From the NCBI RefSeq assembly GCF_021502675.1, contig NZ_JAKFHA010000001.1:396855-460854 (forward strand): 64,000 nt of DNA, given 5' to 3'. The position numbers and the translations under genes are program-made. Shown here one piece after another: positions 43,646 to 52,450 of the stretch. This DNA is from Yinghuangia soli (GTDB lineage Bacteria > Actinomycetota > Actinomycetes > Streptomycetales > Streptomycetaceae). The notes under the pieces were generated by a model, which was given only the letters and a program-made list of their open reading frames with translations, was not told where the DNA came from and ran no database searches. Position 1 is the first letter of the stretch, and every line of letters starts with the position of its first letter.

Positions 43646-43927
43646 ATGACCGGGTACAGCCACCACAAGGACGATGTCCTCAAGCGGCTGCGGCGTATCG
43701 AGGGGCAGATCCGCGGGCTGCAGCGCATGGTCGAGAACGACACCTATTGCATCGACGTCCTCACGCAAGTGTCCGCTGCGACACGGGCGTTGCAGTCGTT
43801 CGCACTGGCGCTGCTGGACGAGCACATGGCCTGCTGCGTGGCCGAGGCGGTCGCGGGCGGCGGTGCGGACGCCGAGGAGAAGGTACGCGAGGCATCGGCG
43901 GCGATCGCCCGCCTGGTGCGGTCCTGA
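43646..43927 (+). CDS. CsoR-family metal-sensing repressor
   Basis: A 93-residue CsoR/RcnR-family repressor, an all-helical DNA-binding protein without a classical HTH. The Cu(I) ligand set Cys35, His60, Cys64 is spaced as in copper-responsive CsoR; KRLRRIEGQIRGLQRMVE is the conserved helix 1. Usual targets (copper ATPase, CopZ) are not adjacent, so its regulon lies elsewhere. GGAGGGGG precedes the ATG. Confidence 0.93.
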   Translation: MTGYSHHKDDVLKRLRRIEGQIRGLQRMVENDTYCIDVLTQVSAATRALQSFALALLDEHMACCVAEAVAGGGADAEEKVREASAAIARLVRS

Positions 43928-43957
43928 GCCGAATGGCTCGCACCGGCTCGAAGCGCT

Positions 43958-44542
43958 TTACGCCCCGGCCGGGTTGGTGCCGGTGGCCTGCTGCTTGACG
44001 TAGCGGCTCCAGGGCCGCAGCAGCACCGGCCGGGTCCACAGCAGATGGCCGCCGCCGGGCGGGGAGACCACGCCGCCGCGGGCCGGGTCGCCCGCGAACC
44101 AGACCTTGGAGCCGTCGCAGGGCCGCAGCGGACGCGTCCGCCGCGCACCGGCGACCACGGCCAGGACGTGCTGGGCGCCGTCGCGGGCCGGGTCGATGAG
44201 CACGATGACCGGCTGGTTGCCGGCGTTGGGGTAGCGGGCCGGCTCGTGGAAGCGGCAGGAGCAGGCCACCCACTTGTGCCGGGCCAGCACGCGGCGCATC
44301 CGGGTGGCCTGGACGTGCCCGACGATCCCGAAGACGGCCGCGCAGCCGGCCGCGAGGATCGCGGCGAGCGTGCATACCGGCGGGACGTCGGAGAGGCGTT
44401 CGAGGACCCAGGCCCCGGCGTAGAGGACCGCACCGAGGACGATCAGGCCCCACGCCCGCCAGCGGCAGCCGCGCAGCGCACGGCGGGTGTCCGGCACGGC
44501 CAAGGCCGATCCCTCGGGCGGCGGCGGCACGAGGGACCTCAT
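43958..44542 (-). CDS. Two-helix membrane protein, function unknown
   Basis: A 194-residue protein with two transmembrane segments (WGLIVLGAVLYAGAWVLERL, CTLAAILAAGCAAVFGIVGHV). The C-terminal region of ~100 residues has CSCRFHE, VIVLIDPARDGAQHVLAVVAG, SKVWFAGDPARGGVVSPPGG and HLLWTRPVLLRP. It reads like a folded beta domain attached to the membrane. I do not recognise the family beyond similar actinomycete hypothetical proteins. It follows the TDT transporter by 36 bp in the opposite gene order and converges on csoR. Confidence 0.8.
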   Translation of the reverse strand: MRSLVPPPPEGSALAVPDTRRALRGCRWRAWGLIVLGAVLYAGAWVLERLSDVPPVCTLAAILAAGCAAVFGIVGHVQATRMRRVLARHKWVACSCRFHEPARYPNAGNQPVIVLIDPARDGAQHVLAVVAGARRTRPLRPCDGSKVWFAGDPARGGVVSPPGGGHLLWTRPVLLRPWSRYVKQQATGTNPAGA

Positions 44543-44578
44543 GACACGTCAGCCTAGAGGCTCCCCCCGGTCGCCTGG

Positions 44579-45784
44579 CTAGCGTGACGCGAGAGCCGCG
44601 GGCACGGGGCGGGCCGGCACTGCGGGAGTCGCCGCTGCGGCCGTCGCGGTGGCGGCGGCGGGGGCTGCGGGCGGGGTGCGGAACAGGCGGCCGCTCAGGC
44701 AGCCGCGGGCGGTGCGGGTGCCGACCACCAGCCATGCGGCGACCAGCAGCACGTACAGGGCCACGGCGAGTGCCTTGAAGGCCGTCGAGCCGGTGTGCAC
44801 GGCGAGGCCGGTGGCGCCGGTGACGCAGGTGCCGACCGGGAAGGTGAAGCCCCACCACGTCATCGCGAAGGGCAGTCCGCTGCGCGCGGCCCGCCAGGTG
44901 AGGGCGGCGGCGAGGCCCATCCAGACCAGGGCGAAGCCGAGCACGGGGATGCCGTACAGGATGCCGAAGGCCTCGAAGGCGGAGGCGAGTTGCGGCGAGA
45001 CCGCCACGTGGGCGACCGAGCCCAGCGTGTTGGCGGCGGTCACCGACTGGCCCAGGGGGCCGAGCACGATCCAGAGGGTGGGGACCATGACGGCGGGGCC
45101 GGTGCGGTGCAGGACCAGGCGCGTCCAGATCAGCGGGAGCAGCGCGACGGTGGCGAACAGGCTGATCCCGAACATCGCGTAGCAGGCGAACAGCAGGGCG
45201 GTACGGGCCTCCCCGTGCGCCAGGTGCGGCACCAGCAGGGGGCCGGTGGCGGCCGAGACCATCGGGGGCACCACGGGCATCAGCCAGGTGGCGAACACGC
45301 TGTCCAGGCGCAGGTCGTGCCGGGTGATCATGAGGTACGGCACGGCCACCGCGGAGGCCAGTCCGGCCAGCGTGCCGGCCGTCCACAGCACCGCGCCGAT
45401 GCCGACCGCGGTCTCGGTGCCGAACAGCTCGGGCCCGAAGGTGACCGTGCCGGCGGCGATGGTGAGCAGGGCCATCGGGGGTGCGCCGTAGAAGGGGGCC
45501 ATCGCGGGGTTCAGGTGGTGCCCGCGGGCGGCCTCGCGGTGCCGGGCCCAGTGCACGGCGGTGCCGGCCACGAGGGCGACCAGCAGCACCGAGGCGAGCA
45601 GCCAGACCAGGAAGGCCGCGGTGTGCAGCCCGGTGACGCGGACCGGGAGGGTGGCGGCGGCGTTCGCGACGATGCCGGTGCCCATGACCGCGGCGAACCA
45701 GTTCGGTCCGAGGTTGCGGAAGACGTCGGCGGGACGGTCCAGCTCGTGCAGAAGCCGGGTTCGGGTCCAGGTCGCGGTGCTCAT
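44579..45784 (-). CDS. TDT-family transporter (TehA/SLAC1/Mae1-like)
   Basis: A 401-residue ten-helix membrane protein. FRNLGPNWFAAVMGTGIVANAAATLPV, FYGAPPMALLTIAAGTV and FPVGTCVTGATGLA are typical of the TehA/SLAC1 anion-channel and C4-dicarboxylate/sulfite exporter family. The C-terminus is an Ala/Pro/Thr-rich tail. It is divergent from a LysR gene with a symmetric LTTR box between, so it is likely induced by its substrate. ATG at 45784 has GAGGTG upstream; longer starts would overlap that box. Confidence 0.88.
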   Translation of the reverse strand: MSTATWTRTRLLHELDRPADVFRNLGPNWFAAVMGTGIVANAAATLPVRVTGLHTAAFLVWLLASVLLVALVAGTAVHWARHREAARGHHLNPAMAPFYGAPPMALLTIAAGTVTFGPELFGTETAVGIGAVLWTAGTLAGLASAVAVPYLMITRHDLRLDSVFATWLMPVVPPMVSAATGPLLVPHLAHGEARTALLFACYAMFGISLFATVALLPLIWTRLVLHRTGPAVMVPTLWIVLGPLGQSVTAANTLGSVAHVAVSPQLASAFEAFGILYGIPVLGFALVWMGLAAALTWRAARSGLPFAMTWWGFTFPVGTCVTGATGLAVHTGSTAFKALAVALYVLLVAAWLVVGTRTARGCLSGRLFRTPPAAPAAATATAAAATPAVPARPVPAALASR

Positions 45785-45917
45785 GCAGGCACCTCGCTTC
45801 GCTCGGCACCGCATTCGCGAAGCGCATCCTCTTGTTTGATTCTCTCGCTGCGCTCGTTCATTCTTCAACGTTCGCCGGTCAAGATCGTCCCCGGTAGCCG
45901 TCTTGTCCCGATGAGGC

Positions 45918-45934
45918 CATAAGGCAGGGTTATG
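45918..45934. promoter_or_regulatory. LysR-type (T-N11-A) box
   Basis: CATAA-GGCAGGG-TTATG is a perfect inverted repeat with the T-N11-A spacing of LTTR boxes. It lies 23 bp before the LysR start and in the promoter region of the divergent transporter. Confidence 0.7.
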
Positions 45935-45956
45935 AGTGCTCTCGTATGCTGAGGCC

Positions 45957-46877
45957 GTGCCCTTGTCCTCACGCATGCCCGATCTGTCCTCGCTGGAGCT
46001 GCTGCTCGCGGTCGCGCGGCTCGGCTCACTGGGGCGGGCCGCCCGCGAGGCGGGCATCTCCCAGCCCGCGGCGAGCGCCCGCATGCACACCCTCGAACGG
46101 CTGGCCGGCTTTCCGCTGCTGGAGCGCACGCCGCGGGGCTCGGTCCTGACCCCGGCCGGGGTGCTGGTCACCGACTGGGCGCGGCCGCTCCTGGAGGCCG
46201 CGGACGAGCTGGACGCGGGCCTGACCGCGCTGCGCGAGGACCACGACTCGCGGCTGCGCGTCGAGGCGAGCCTCACGGTCGCCGAGTACCTGCTGCCGCG
46301 CTGGCTGGTCACCCTACGCGACGCCCGTCCCGGGGTGTCGGTGTCGCTGCGGGTGGCGAACTCCACGGACGTGGCCGCGCGGCTGCTGGCCGGCGAGGCC
46401 GACCTGGGGTTCACCGAGGGCAGCCGGGCACCGCGCGGCCTGGACTCCGCGGTGGTCGCCCGCGACCGGTTGACCGTGGTGGTCGCCCCGGGCCACCCCT
46501 GGTCCCGCCGCCGCAGTCCGCTCACCGCGGCCGAACTGGCCGCGGCACCGCTGGTCCAGCGCGAACAGGGCTCCGGCACGCGCGAGGTGCTGTCCGCGGC
46601 CCTGGCCGCACACGGCGGCCCGGCCGCACCCCTGCTCGAACTGGCGTCCACCACCGCCCTGAAAGCCGCCGCGGTCTCGGGCGCAGGCCCCGCGGTCCTC
46701 AGCTCCCTCGCCGTCGCCGACGACCTGGCCTCGGGACGCCTGGTCGCCGTGGAGGTCGCCGACCTCACCCTGGACCGAGCCCTCCGCGCCGTATGGCCGC
46801 ACGGCACCCAACCCACAGGCCCCGCACGAGAATTGCTCACCCTGACCCGAGCCACCGCCCGCCGCACCAAGCCTTGA
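45957..46877 (+). CDS. LysR-family transcriptional regulator
   Basis: A 306-residue LTTR. The N-terminal winged HTH is LELLLAVARLGSLGRAAREAGISQPAASARMHTLERLAGFPLLERTPRGSVLTPAG. A two-lobed effector domain follows (LRVEASLTVAEYLLPRWLV, VAPGHPWSRRRSPLT). It probably activates the divergent TDT transporter. TATGCT ends six bases before GTG 45957, which supports this start over ATG 45975. Confidence 0.92.
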   Translation: MPLSSRMPDLSSLELLLAVARLGSLGRAAREAGISQPAASARMHTLERLAGFPLLERTPRGSVLTPAGVLVTDWARPLLEAADELDAGLTALREDHDSRLRVEASLTVAEYLLPRWLVTLRDARPGVSVSLRVANSTDVAARLLAGEADLGFTEGSRAPRGLDSAVVARDRLTVVVAPGHPWSRRRSPLTAAELAAAPLVQREQGSGTREVLSAALAAHGGPAAPLLELASTTALKAAAVSGAGPAVLSSLAVADDLASGRLVAVEVADLTLDRALRAVWPHGTQPTGPARELLTLTRATARRTKP

Positions 46878-47288
46878 CCCGCCCGCCCGGACCGGGCCCT
46901 GCGGCCGGCGCGGCAGGAGCGTTACAGGGAGCTAGGCATCGGGCTTGGGGAGCCGCGAGGGGGAAGCAGATAGCCGTGGACGCACGAAACCGCGATGCGC
47001 AGAGGCCTGGCGGCGAAGGCGTCACTCCGCCGGAGCAGCGCCGCAGCAAGCGCGGCTGCAGGAGGAGGACTTGGGCATCGGGGCCGGGGCGGCGTGAGGG
47101 TGTGAGGCGCAAACCGGGGGCAGGCAGGGCAGCGCATCGCCAGAACTCGAGGCAGCAAAGGGCGCGGGGTACGCAGCTACGGCCGGGGGTTGGTCGGCGG
47201 CGGGCGGCGGGCGGCGGGCCGACGCTTGTTGGTGGCGGGGGGCGTTGGTGCGCGTCAAGGTTCGACGGCCGCGGCCTAGGGTGGGCGG
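46878..47288. other. Intergenic region without recognisable gene
   Basis: 411 bp with no reading frame that has both a start signal and GC-skewed codon positions. It contains CGGCGGG iterations near 47198-47222 and, at its end, TAGGGT six bases before the ATP-grasp start. Base composition is more mixed and purine-rich than in neighbours. Confidence 0.5.
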
Positions 47289-48152
47289 ATGGTTGTTGCG
47301 TTGCTTGTGCCCGGGGATCCGCTGGACCCGCGGAGGGTTGATCCGCATTTTGCGGCGGAGGCGGGCTCGGCTCGGGATGCGGGGGCGGGTGTGGCACGCA
47401 TTGACCATGACGCGCTGCTGCGGGGTGATGCTTGTGCTGCGGTTGCGCGGGTGCCTCGGGGCCTGGGGCGCGTCTTCTACCGCGGCTGGATGATCCCCTC
47501 CCCTGACTACCGGGCCCTCGACGCCGCGCTTCGCGACCGCGGGGTGGAGTTGGTGACCTCGCCGGACGCGTACGCCCGCGCGCATGAGTTGCCCGGCTGG
47601 TACGCGGTGTTCCGGGAACTCACGCCTGTGAGTGTGTGGTTGCCGTTGGCTCCGGCGACGATGCCGGACACCGGAGAGCTCGCGGCGTTGGCCGCGGGGC
47701 TGCCGCCGGGGGCGGCGGTGGTCAAGGACTGGGTGAAGTCCCGCAAGTATGAGTGGGACACCGCCTGCTTCGTGCCCGACCTGGCCGATACCGCGCATCT
47801 GACGGGCGTGGCCGAGGCGTTCGTGCGCGGGCAGGACGAGTTCCTGACCGGCGGTGTCGTGCTGCGGGCGTACGAGGACTTCACCGGGACGGAGGCCCGC
47901 GTGTGGTGGGTGCGCGGCGAGCCGGTGCTCGTGACGCCGCATCCGGATACGCCGGAGGCCTTGGCCGAGCCGGAGATCGGCGCCGACGTGCGGGCCGCGG
48001 TCGCGGAGTTGGACGTGGCCTTCGTGACGACGGACCTGGCACTGCGGGCGGACGGCCGGTGGCGGGTCGTGGAGGTCGGCGACGGCCAAGTGAGCGACCG
48101 CGCGGCCGGGGTGGCCCCGGAACTCCTGCTGGAACCACTGCTCATGCCGTGA
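47289..48152 (+). CDS. ATP-grasp domain protein (DUF4343-like)
   Basis: A 287-residue protein with an ATP-grasp layout: GLPPGAAVVKDWVKSRKYEWDTACF is the nucleotide-binding lysine region, GGVVLRAYEDFTGTEARVWWVRGEPVLVTPHPD the central strands, and RWRVVEVGDGQVSD the metal-binding glutamate/asparagine-type end. It would ligate a carboxylate to an amine with ATP; substrates unknown. The first ~50 codons are G-rich like the methyltransferase gene at 10.8 kb. TAGGGT directly upstream indicates a leaderless start. Confidence 0.85.
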   Translation: MVVALLVPGDPLDPRRVDPHFAAEAGSARDAGAGVARIDHDALLRGDACAAVARVPRGLGRVFYRGWMIPSPDYRALDAALRDRGVELVTSPDAYARAHELPGWYAVFRELTPVSVWLPLAPATMPDTGELAALAAGLPPGAAVVKDWVKSRKYEWDTACFVPDLADTAHLTGVAEAFVRGQDEFLTGGVVLRAYEDFTGTEARVWWVRGEPVLVTPHPDTPEALAEPEIGADVRAAVAELDVAFVTTDLALRADGRWRVVEVGDGQVSDRAAGVAPELLLEPLLMP

Positions 48153-48163
48153 CGGGAAGCCGG

Positions 48164-48177
48164 TCGACACGTGTCGA
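48164..48177. promoter_or_regulatory. 14-bp perfect palindrome in a convergent spacer
   Basis: TCGACACGTGTCGA is a perfect palindrome between the ends of the ATP-grasp and AraC genes. It is too short on spacer to form a terminator hairpin; a protein-binding site is possible. Confidence 0.45.
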
Positions 48178-48256
48178 TTCGCGGCGGTGGCTTCGGACGG
48201 GGCGGCGCGGTGTTCATTCCTGCGGAGTCACCGTGCCGGCAGGGCCGTTCAGCCCG

Positions 48257-49132
48257 TCAGGGCTCCAGCATCAGCGTCGTCACGTTGCCGTTGAGGCGGT
48301 TCGGGGCGGCCGGGCCGCGTAGGGCCTGGGCCAGGAAGGCGCCGGGGGTCAGGCCGGTGGCGTTGCGGATTTCGCGGTTGAGGTGCGATTGGTCGTAGAA
48401 GCCGGCCCGGGAGGCGATCTCGGCGAGGGGGCGGCCGGCGGTGAGCATCCGGAGGGCGTGCTGCAGGCGCAGGATGCGCGCCGCGGACTTGGGGCTGAGG
48501 CCCATCTGCTCGCGGAAGCGGCGTTCGAGTTGGCGTTCGCTCCAGTCGAGTTCGGCGGCGAGGTCGCCGATCGGGAGGGTGCCGGCGGAGTCGTGCAGGA
48601 TGTCCCAGGCGTGCAGGACGCGCGGGGCGACGCCGGGTCCCGCGGACTGCCAGCGCACCAGCATCTCGTCGAGGGCGGCGAAGCGGGACGGCCAGTCGGG
48701 GAGTTCGGCGAGGCGCTCGGCGAGGCGGCCGACCACGGCGCCGCCGAGGTCGGAGGGTTCCACGAGGCGGTCCGCGACCTGGTGCATGGGCACGCCGAAC
48801 ATCGCGTACGCGGCCCAGGGGCGCATCACGATCTCGATGCCGTGCAGCGAGCCGGGGTGTTCGCCGATCGCGGCTTTGGTGCGCATGCCGGTGAACAGCG
48901 AGTTGAAGGTCGTCGGAGCCGTGGGGGCGTCCGCGTCGACCGGGGCGACCGCGAGGCGGTGGTCGAAGCCGAGCAGCAGAGTGGCCACGCCGACCGGGAG
49001 TTCGAGGCGGCGGCGCGGCTGGTCGGTGTCGATGCGCAGTCCCCGGTAGAAGCACACGCCGGGGCGTAAGCGGGGGTGCGGCGGTACCTCGACGATTTCG
49101 TGCGCGGGCGAGATGAGTGTGCGGTACGGCAT
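48257..49132 (-). CDS. AraC-family transcriptional regulator
   Basis: A 291-residue regulator. The N-terminal ~170 residues are an uncharacterised sensor domain (GVATLLLGFDHRLAV, GIEIVMRPWAAYAMFGVPMHQVADRLVEP). The C-terminal two-HTH AraC domain reads DLAAELDWSERQLERRFREQMGLSPKSAARILRLQHAL and LAEIASRAGFYDQSHLNREIRNATGLTPGAFLA. GGAGG lies seven bases before the ATG. It is directly downstream of the catabolic operon (229-bp gap) on the same strand, so control of that operon is possible but unproven. Confidence 0.92.
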   Translation of the reverse strand: MPYRTLISPAHEIVEVPPHPRLRPGVCFYRGLRIDTDQPRRRLELPVGVATLLLGFDHRLAVAPVDADAPTAPTTFNSLFTGMRTKAAIGEHPGSLHGIEIVMRPWAAYAMFGVPMHQVADRLVEPSDLGGAVVGRLAERLAELPDWPSRFAALDEMLVRWQSAGPGVAPRVLHAWDILHDSAGTLPIGDLAAELDWSERQLERRFREQMGLSPKSAARILRLQHALRMLTAGRPLAEIASRAGFYDQSHLNREIRNATGLTPGAFLAQALRGPAAPNRLNGNVTTLMLEP

Positions 49133-49361
49133 GGCAAGGCCTCCGGAACCGATCCGAGCGCTGCCGTTCCGTCACCCGCCCCGCAGGTCCGGGGCGTACG
49201 GCCGTGCTGAAGACGGGGACGTCACGGGTTGCGGGAAACGCTCGGATGCTAGCCAGCGCGCGGTGGTCCGGAGAACCCCTGAACGGTCGGTTCCGGCGCA
49301 ATCCTCAGGGTTTTTCCGGAAGGTTTGCGTCCGTTTGTGTATGCACCCGGGGCACGAACGG

Positions 49362-50945
49362 TCAATTGCGGTCGCGATAGGCGGCTCTGAGCTCCGTCTT
49401 CTGCACCTTCCCGGTCGCGTTGCGCGGCAGCGTGGCGACCACCTCGATGGTCCGCGGCACCTTGAAGTTGGCGAGCCGCTCGCGCAGCCAGGCACCGATC
49501 TCGTCGGCGTCCGCGGCCGCTCCGGGCTTGGCGATCACGTACGCCCGGCCCACCTCGCCGAGGCGGGCGTCCGGCACGCCGATGACCGCGGCCTCGGAGA
49601 CCGCCGGGTGCCGGGCCATGACCTGCTCGACCTCGGCCGGGGACACGTTGAAGCCGCCCACGATGAACAGGTCCTTGAGCCGGTCGGTGATGGCGAGGTT
49701 GCCGCGCGCGTCCAGGTGGCCGATGTCGCCGGTGTGCAGCCAGCCGTCCAGGTCGACCGCGGCCGAGGTGGCCTCCGGGTCGTCGAGGTAGCCGTGCGTC
49801 ACGTTGTAGCCGCGCACCCAGATCTCGCCGGGCTCGCCGGCCGGCCGGTCGCGGCCGTCCGGGCCGACCACCTTGACCTCGACGGACGGCAGCGCGCTGC
49901 CGCTGGTCGCGGCGACCGTCGCGGGGTCGTCGTCGTCCCGGCACATGGTCGCGGTGCCGTGGCACTCGGTGAGCCCGTAGGCGGTGATGAAGTTCTCGAA
50001 CGGCAGTTCCGCCTTGCAGCGCTCCACCAGCCGGACCGGGACCACCGCGGCCCCGGTCGCGGCGAGGCGCAGTGAGGACAGGTCGTGGCGGGCGCGGTCC
50101 GGGTGGTCGAGGAGTGCCGCGAACACCGTCGGGGCGCCGATCAGCACGCTGACCTTGAGCCGGTCGACGAGCGCGAGCACCTCCCCCGGGTCGAAGACCG
50201 CGAGCGGCAGGATCGCCGCGCCCCGGGTCAAGCAGGACAGCACGGCCGACTGCCCGCCCATGTGGAAGAACGGCAGCGGCACGAGGTAGCGGTCGCCCTC
50301 CTGGATGCCCCAGATCCCGGAGTACGCGGCATAGAGGCGGACCAGGGCCCGGTGGTGCAGCAGGACGCCCTTGGGTGCGCCGGTGGTCCCCGAGGTGAAG
50401 ATGATGTGCGAGGTGTCCGTCGGCCGGATGGAGTCGAGTACGGCGAGGGCGTGGTCGTCGGTCATGCGCTCGGCCTCGGCGAGGAAGCCCTCCCAGGAGA
50501 GCGGCGCGGGCGCCGCTTCGGGGGCCGCGTCGCCGACGTCGGCGGTGAGCCGCAGCGCGGGCAGCCCGGACGGCCCGGCCGCCTTGGCCAGTTCGCCGAC
50601 GTAGTCGTAGCCCAGGAAGCCCTGGTGCACGAACAGCATGACGGCCTGCGAGCGGCGCAGCAGGTCGGCGGCCTCGGCGCCGCGGTAGCGGGTGTTGACG
50701 GTGACGACGGTGCCGCCGGCGGTGAGGACGCCGAGTGCGGCGATGAGCCAGCGTGCCGAGTTCGGTGCCCAGATCGCCACCCGGTCTCCCGGCTCCAGCC
50801 CGCGGGCTTCCGCGGCGCGGGCGAACCGCATGACCTCGTCTGCGAGTTGCCGGAAGCTGAGCACGGTGTCGCCGTCCACCACGGCCTCGGCGTCCTCGTA
50901 GCGGTCCGCTGCGGTCCGGACCAGGTGCGCGACGGTCTGCTTCAT
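49362..50945 (-). CDS. AMP-forming acyl-CoA synthetase (FadD3/short-chain type)
   Basis: A 527-residue adenylate-forming CoA ligase. Motifs: IIFTSGTTGAPKGVLLHH, YGLTECHGTATMC, WLHTGDIGHLDARGNLAITDRLKDLFIVGGFNVSPAEVE and catalytic lysine in NATGKVQKTEL. It resembles FadD3-like ligases of ring-degradation pathways as much as medium-chain FadD. It ends the minus-strand catabolic operon; its ATG overlaps the preceding ligase stop (ATGA). Confidence 0.92.
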   Translation of the reverse strand: MKQTVAHLVRTAADRYEDAEAVVDGDTVLSFRQLADEVMRFARAAEARGLEPGDRVAIWAPNSARWLIAALGVLTAGGTVVTVNTRYRGAEAADLLRRSQAVMLFVHQGFLGYDYVGELAKAAGPSGLPALRLTADVGDAAPEAAPAPLSWEGFLAEAERMTDDHALAVLDSIRPTDTSHIIFTSGTTGAPKGVLLHHRALVRLYAAYSGIWGIQEGDRYLVPLPFFHMGGQSAVLSCLTRGAAILPLAVFDPGEVLALVDRLKVSVLIGAPTVFAALLDHPDRARHDLSSLRLAATGAAVVPVRLVERCKAELPFENFITAYGLTECHGTATMCRDDDDPATVAATSGSALPSVEVKVVGPDGRDRPAGEPGEIWVRGYNVTHGYLDDPEATSAAVDLDGWLHTGDIGHLDARGNLAITDRLKDLFIVGGFNVSPAEVEQVMARHPAVSEAAVIGVPDARLGEVGRAYVIAKPGAAADADEIGAWLRERLANFKVPRTIEVVATLPRNATGKVQKTELRAAYRDRN

Positions 50946-52450
50946 GCCTGTCTCCGTCCGAGGGCCGCGAGTTCGCCGGTCAGGACCTTGCCCGCTTCGT
51001 TGCGGGGCAGGGCGTCCACGGTGACATACCGGGCCGGAGCCTTGAAGGGGGCGAGGTGGGTCCGGCACCACGCGTCCAGGTCGGCAACGTCCGCTGTGTG
51101 CCCGGGAGTCGGCACGATGAAGGCGTACGGCACCTCGCCGAGACGGGGGTCGGGCATCCCGACGACGGCGGCGTCCGCGACGCCCGGGGCCAGTCGGAGG
51201 ACTTCGGCGACCTCGGCGGGGAAGACCTTCAGACCGCCGCGGTTGATCATGTCCGAGACCCGGCCGTCGATCCACAGGAAGCCCTCGGCGTCCACCCGGC
51301 CGATGTCGCCGGTACGGAACCAGCCGTCCGGGCCCAGGCGTTCGGCCAGCGCGGTGCCGTCCGCGTAGCCGGCCGCGAGTGCCGGGGTGCGCACCCACAG
51401 CTCGCCCGACGCGCCGCACGGGAGTTCGGTGCCGTCGGCGTCCGCCACGCGCAGCGCGACTCCGTCGTGGGGCCGGCCCACCGCGCCGAGCTTCTCCTCG
51501 CCGTAGGCGCGGGCGTCCGCGGCGTTCCAGCCCACGATCTCGCCGCCGATCTCGGTCTGCCCGTAGCAGTTGAGCACGGTGATGCCGAAGCGGTCGCGGA
51601 ACCGCCGGGCCTGGAACGGGGACAGCGGTGCGGTGATGCTGCGCACGTACCGCAGCGGGGCGAGGTCGGCGACCGCCGGGTCGTCGGCGAGCATCACCAT
51701 GGCGGCCGGCGGCAGGACGACGGACCGGATCCCGAAGCGCCGGACGTAGGCGGTGAAGCGGGCGGTGTCGAAGTGCTCCATGAGGATCACGGGCGCGCCG
51801 ACGCGGAAGGCGAAGAGCACGTTGTAGATGCCCGCCCACAGCGACATCGAGGTGGGGATGAGGTTGGGCATCGGCTCGGCGGGCCGGGTGCGGGCGCGGC
51901 CGACCAGCCGGTCGAGGACCGGTTCGAGGAGGGCGGAGATGCCGCTGTGCCGGAGCAGGACGGGCTTGGGGCGGCCGGTGGTCCCGGAGGTGAACTGGAT
52001 CAGGGCGGTGTCGGCGTCGTGCGCGGGTGCCCGGGGGTCGGCCAGGGCGTCGGGCGGCAGCCAGCGGTACGCGGACCGGACCACCTCCGGGACCGCGACG
52101 ACGACCGGCCGGCCCGGGAAGCGCCAGGCGCGCGTGGGGTCCGTGACGACCAGCGCCGGGCGGACCGCCGCCAGGACGCGGTCCACTTCGGCGTCCGTCA
52201 GGCGCGGGTTGAGCGGGACGTAGACGGCGTCGGCCAGCCACACCCCGAACAGTGCCGCGACCGCGTCCGCTCCGTCGCCGGGCATGACCGCGACGGCCTG
52301 GCCGGTGCGCACCCCGGCGGACCGCAGCACGGCGGCGAGCGCGTGTGCGCCGTCCCGCAGCGCGGCTCGGGACACTTCGCGCGTGTCGGTGTGGATCGCG
52401 ACGGTGGTGGCGTCGTCGTCGCGGGCGGCGAGCAGTTCGGTCAGGCGCAT
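50942..52450 (-). CDS. AMP-binding CoA ligase, second paralogue
   Basis: A 502-residue ligase with ALIQFTSGTTGRPKPVLL, NCYGQTEIGGE, WFRTGDIGRVDAEGFLWIDGRVSDMINRGGLKVFP and the lysine motif NEAGKVLTGEL. It is clearly diverged from its neighbour, so the two probably activate different acids or act at different stages. Coupled by overlaps on both sides: its start overlaps the upstream crotonase stop by 10 bp and its stop overlaps the next start by 4 bp. Confidence 0.9.
   Translation of the reverse strand: MRLTELLAARDDDATTVAIHTDTREVSRAALRDGAHALAAVLRSAGVRTGQAVAVMPGDGADAVAALFGVWLADAVYVPLNPRLTDAEVDRVLAAVRPALVVTDPTRAWRFPGRPVVVAVPEVVRSAYRWLPPDALADPRAPAHDADTALIQFTSGTTGRPKPVLLRHSGISALLEPVLDRLVGRARTRPAEPMPNLIPTSMSLWAGIYNVLFAFRVGAPVILMEHFDTARFTAYVRRFGIRSVVLPPAAMVMLADDPAVADLAPLRYVRSITAPLSPFQARRFRDRFGITVLNCYGQTEIGGEIVGWNAADARAYGEEKLGAVGRPHDGVALRVADADGTELPCGASGELWVRTPALAAGYADGTALAERLGPDGWFRTGDIGRVDAEGFLWIDGRVSDMINRGGLKVFPAEVAEVLRLAPGVADAAVVGMPDPRLGEVPYAFIVPTPGHTADVADLDAWCRTHLAPFKAPARYVTVDALPRNEAGKVLTGELAALGRRQA

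Noticed and set aside
46878-47288. Possible small gene in the 411-bp spacer
   Set aside because: Open frames exist but lack start signals, third-position GC bias and any recognisable motif.
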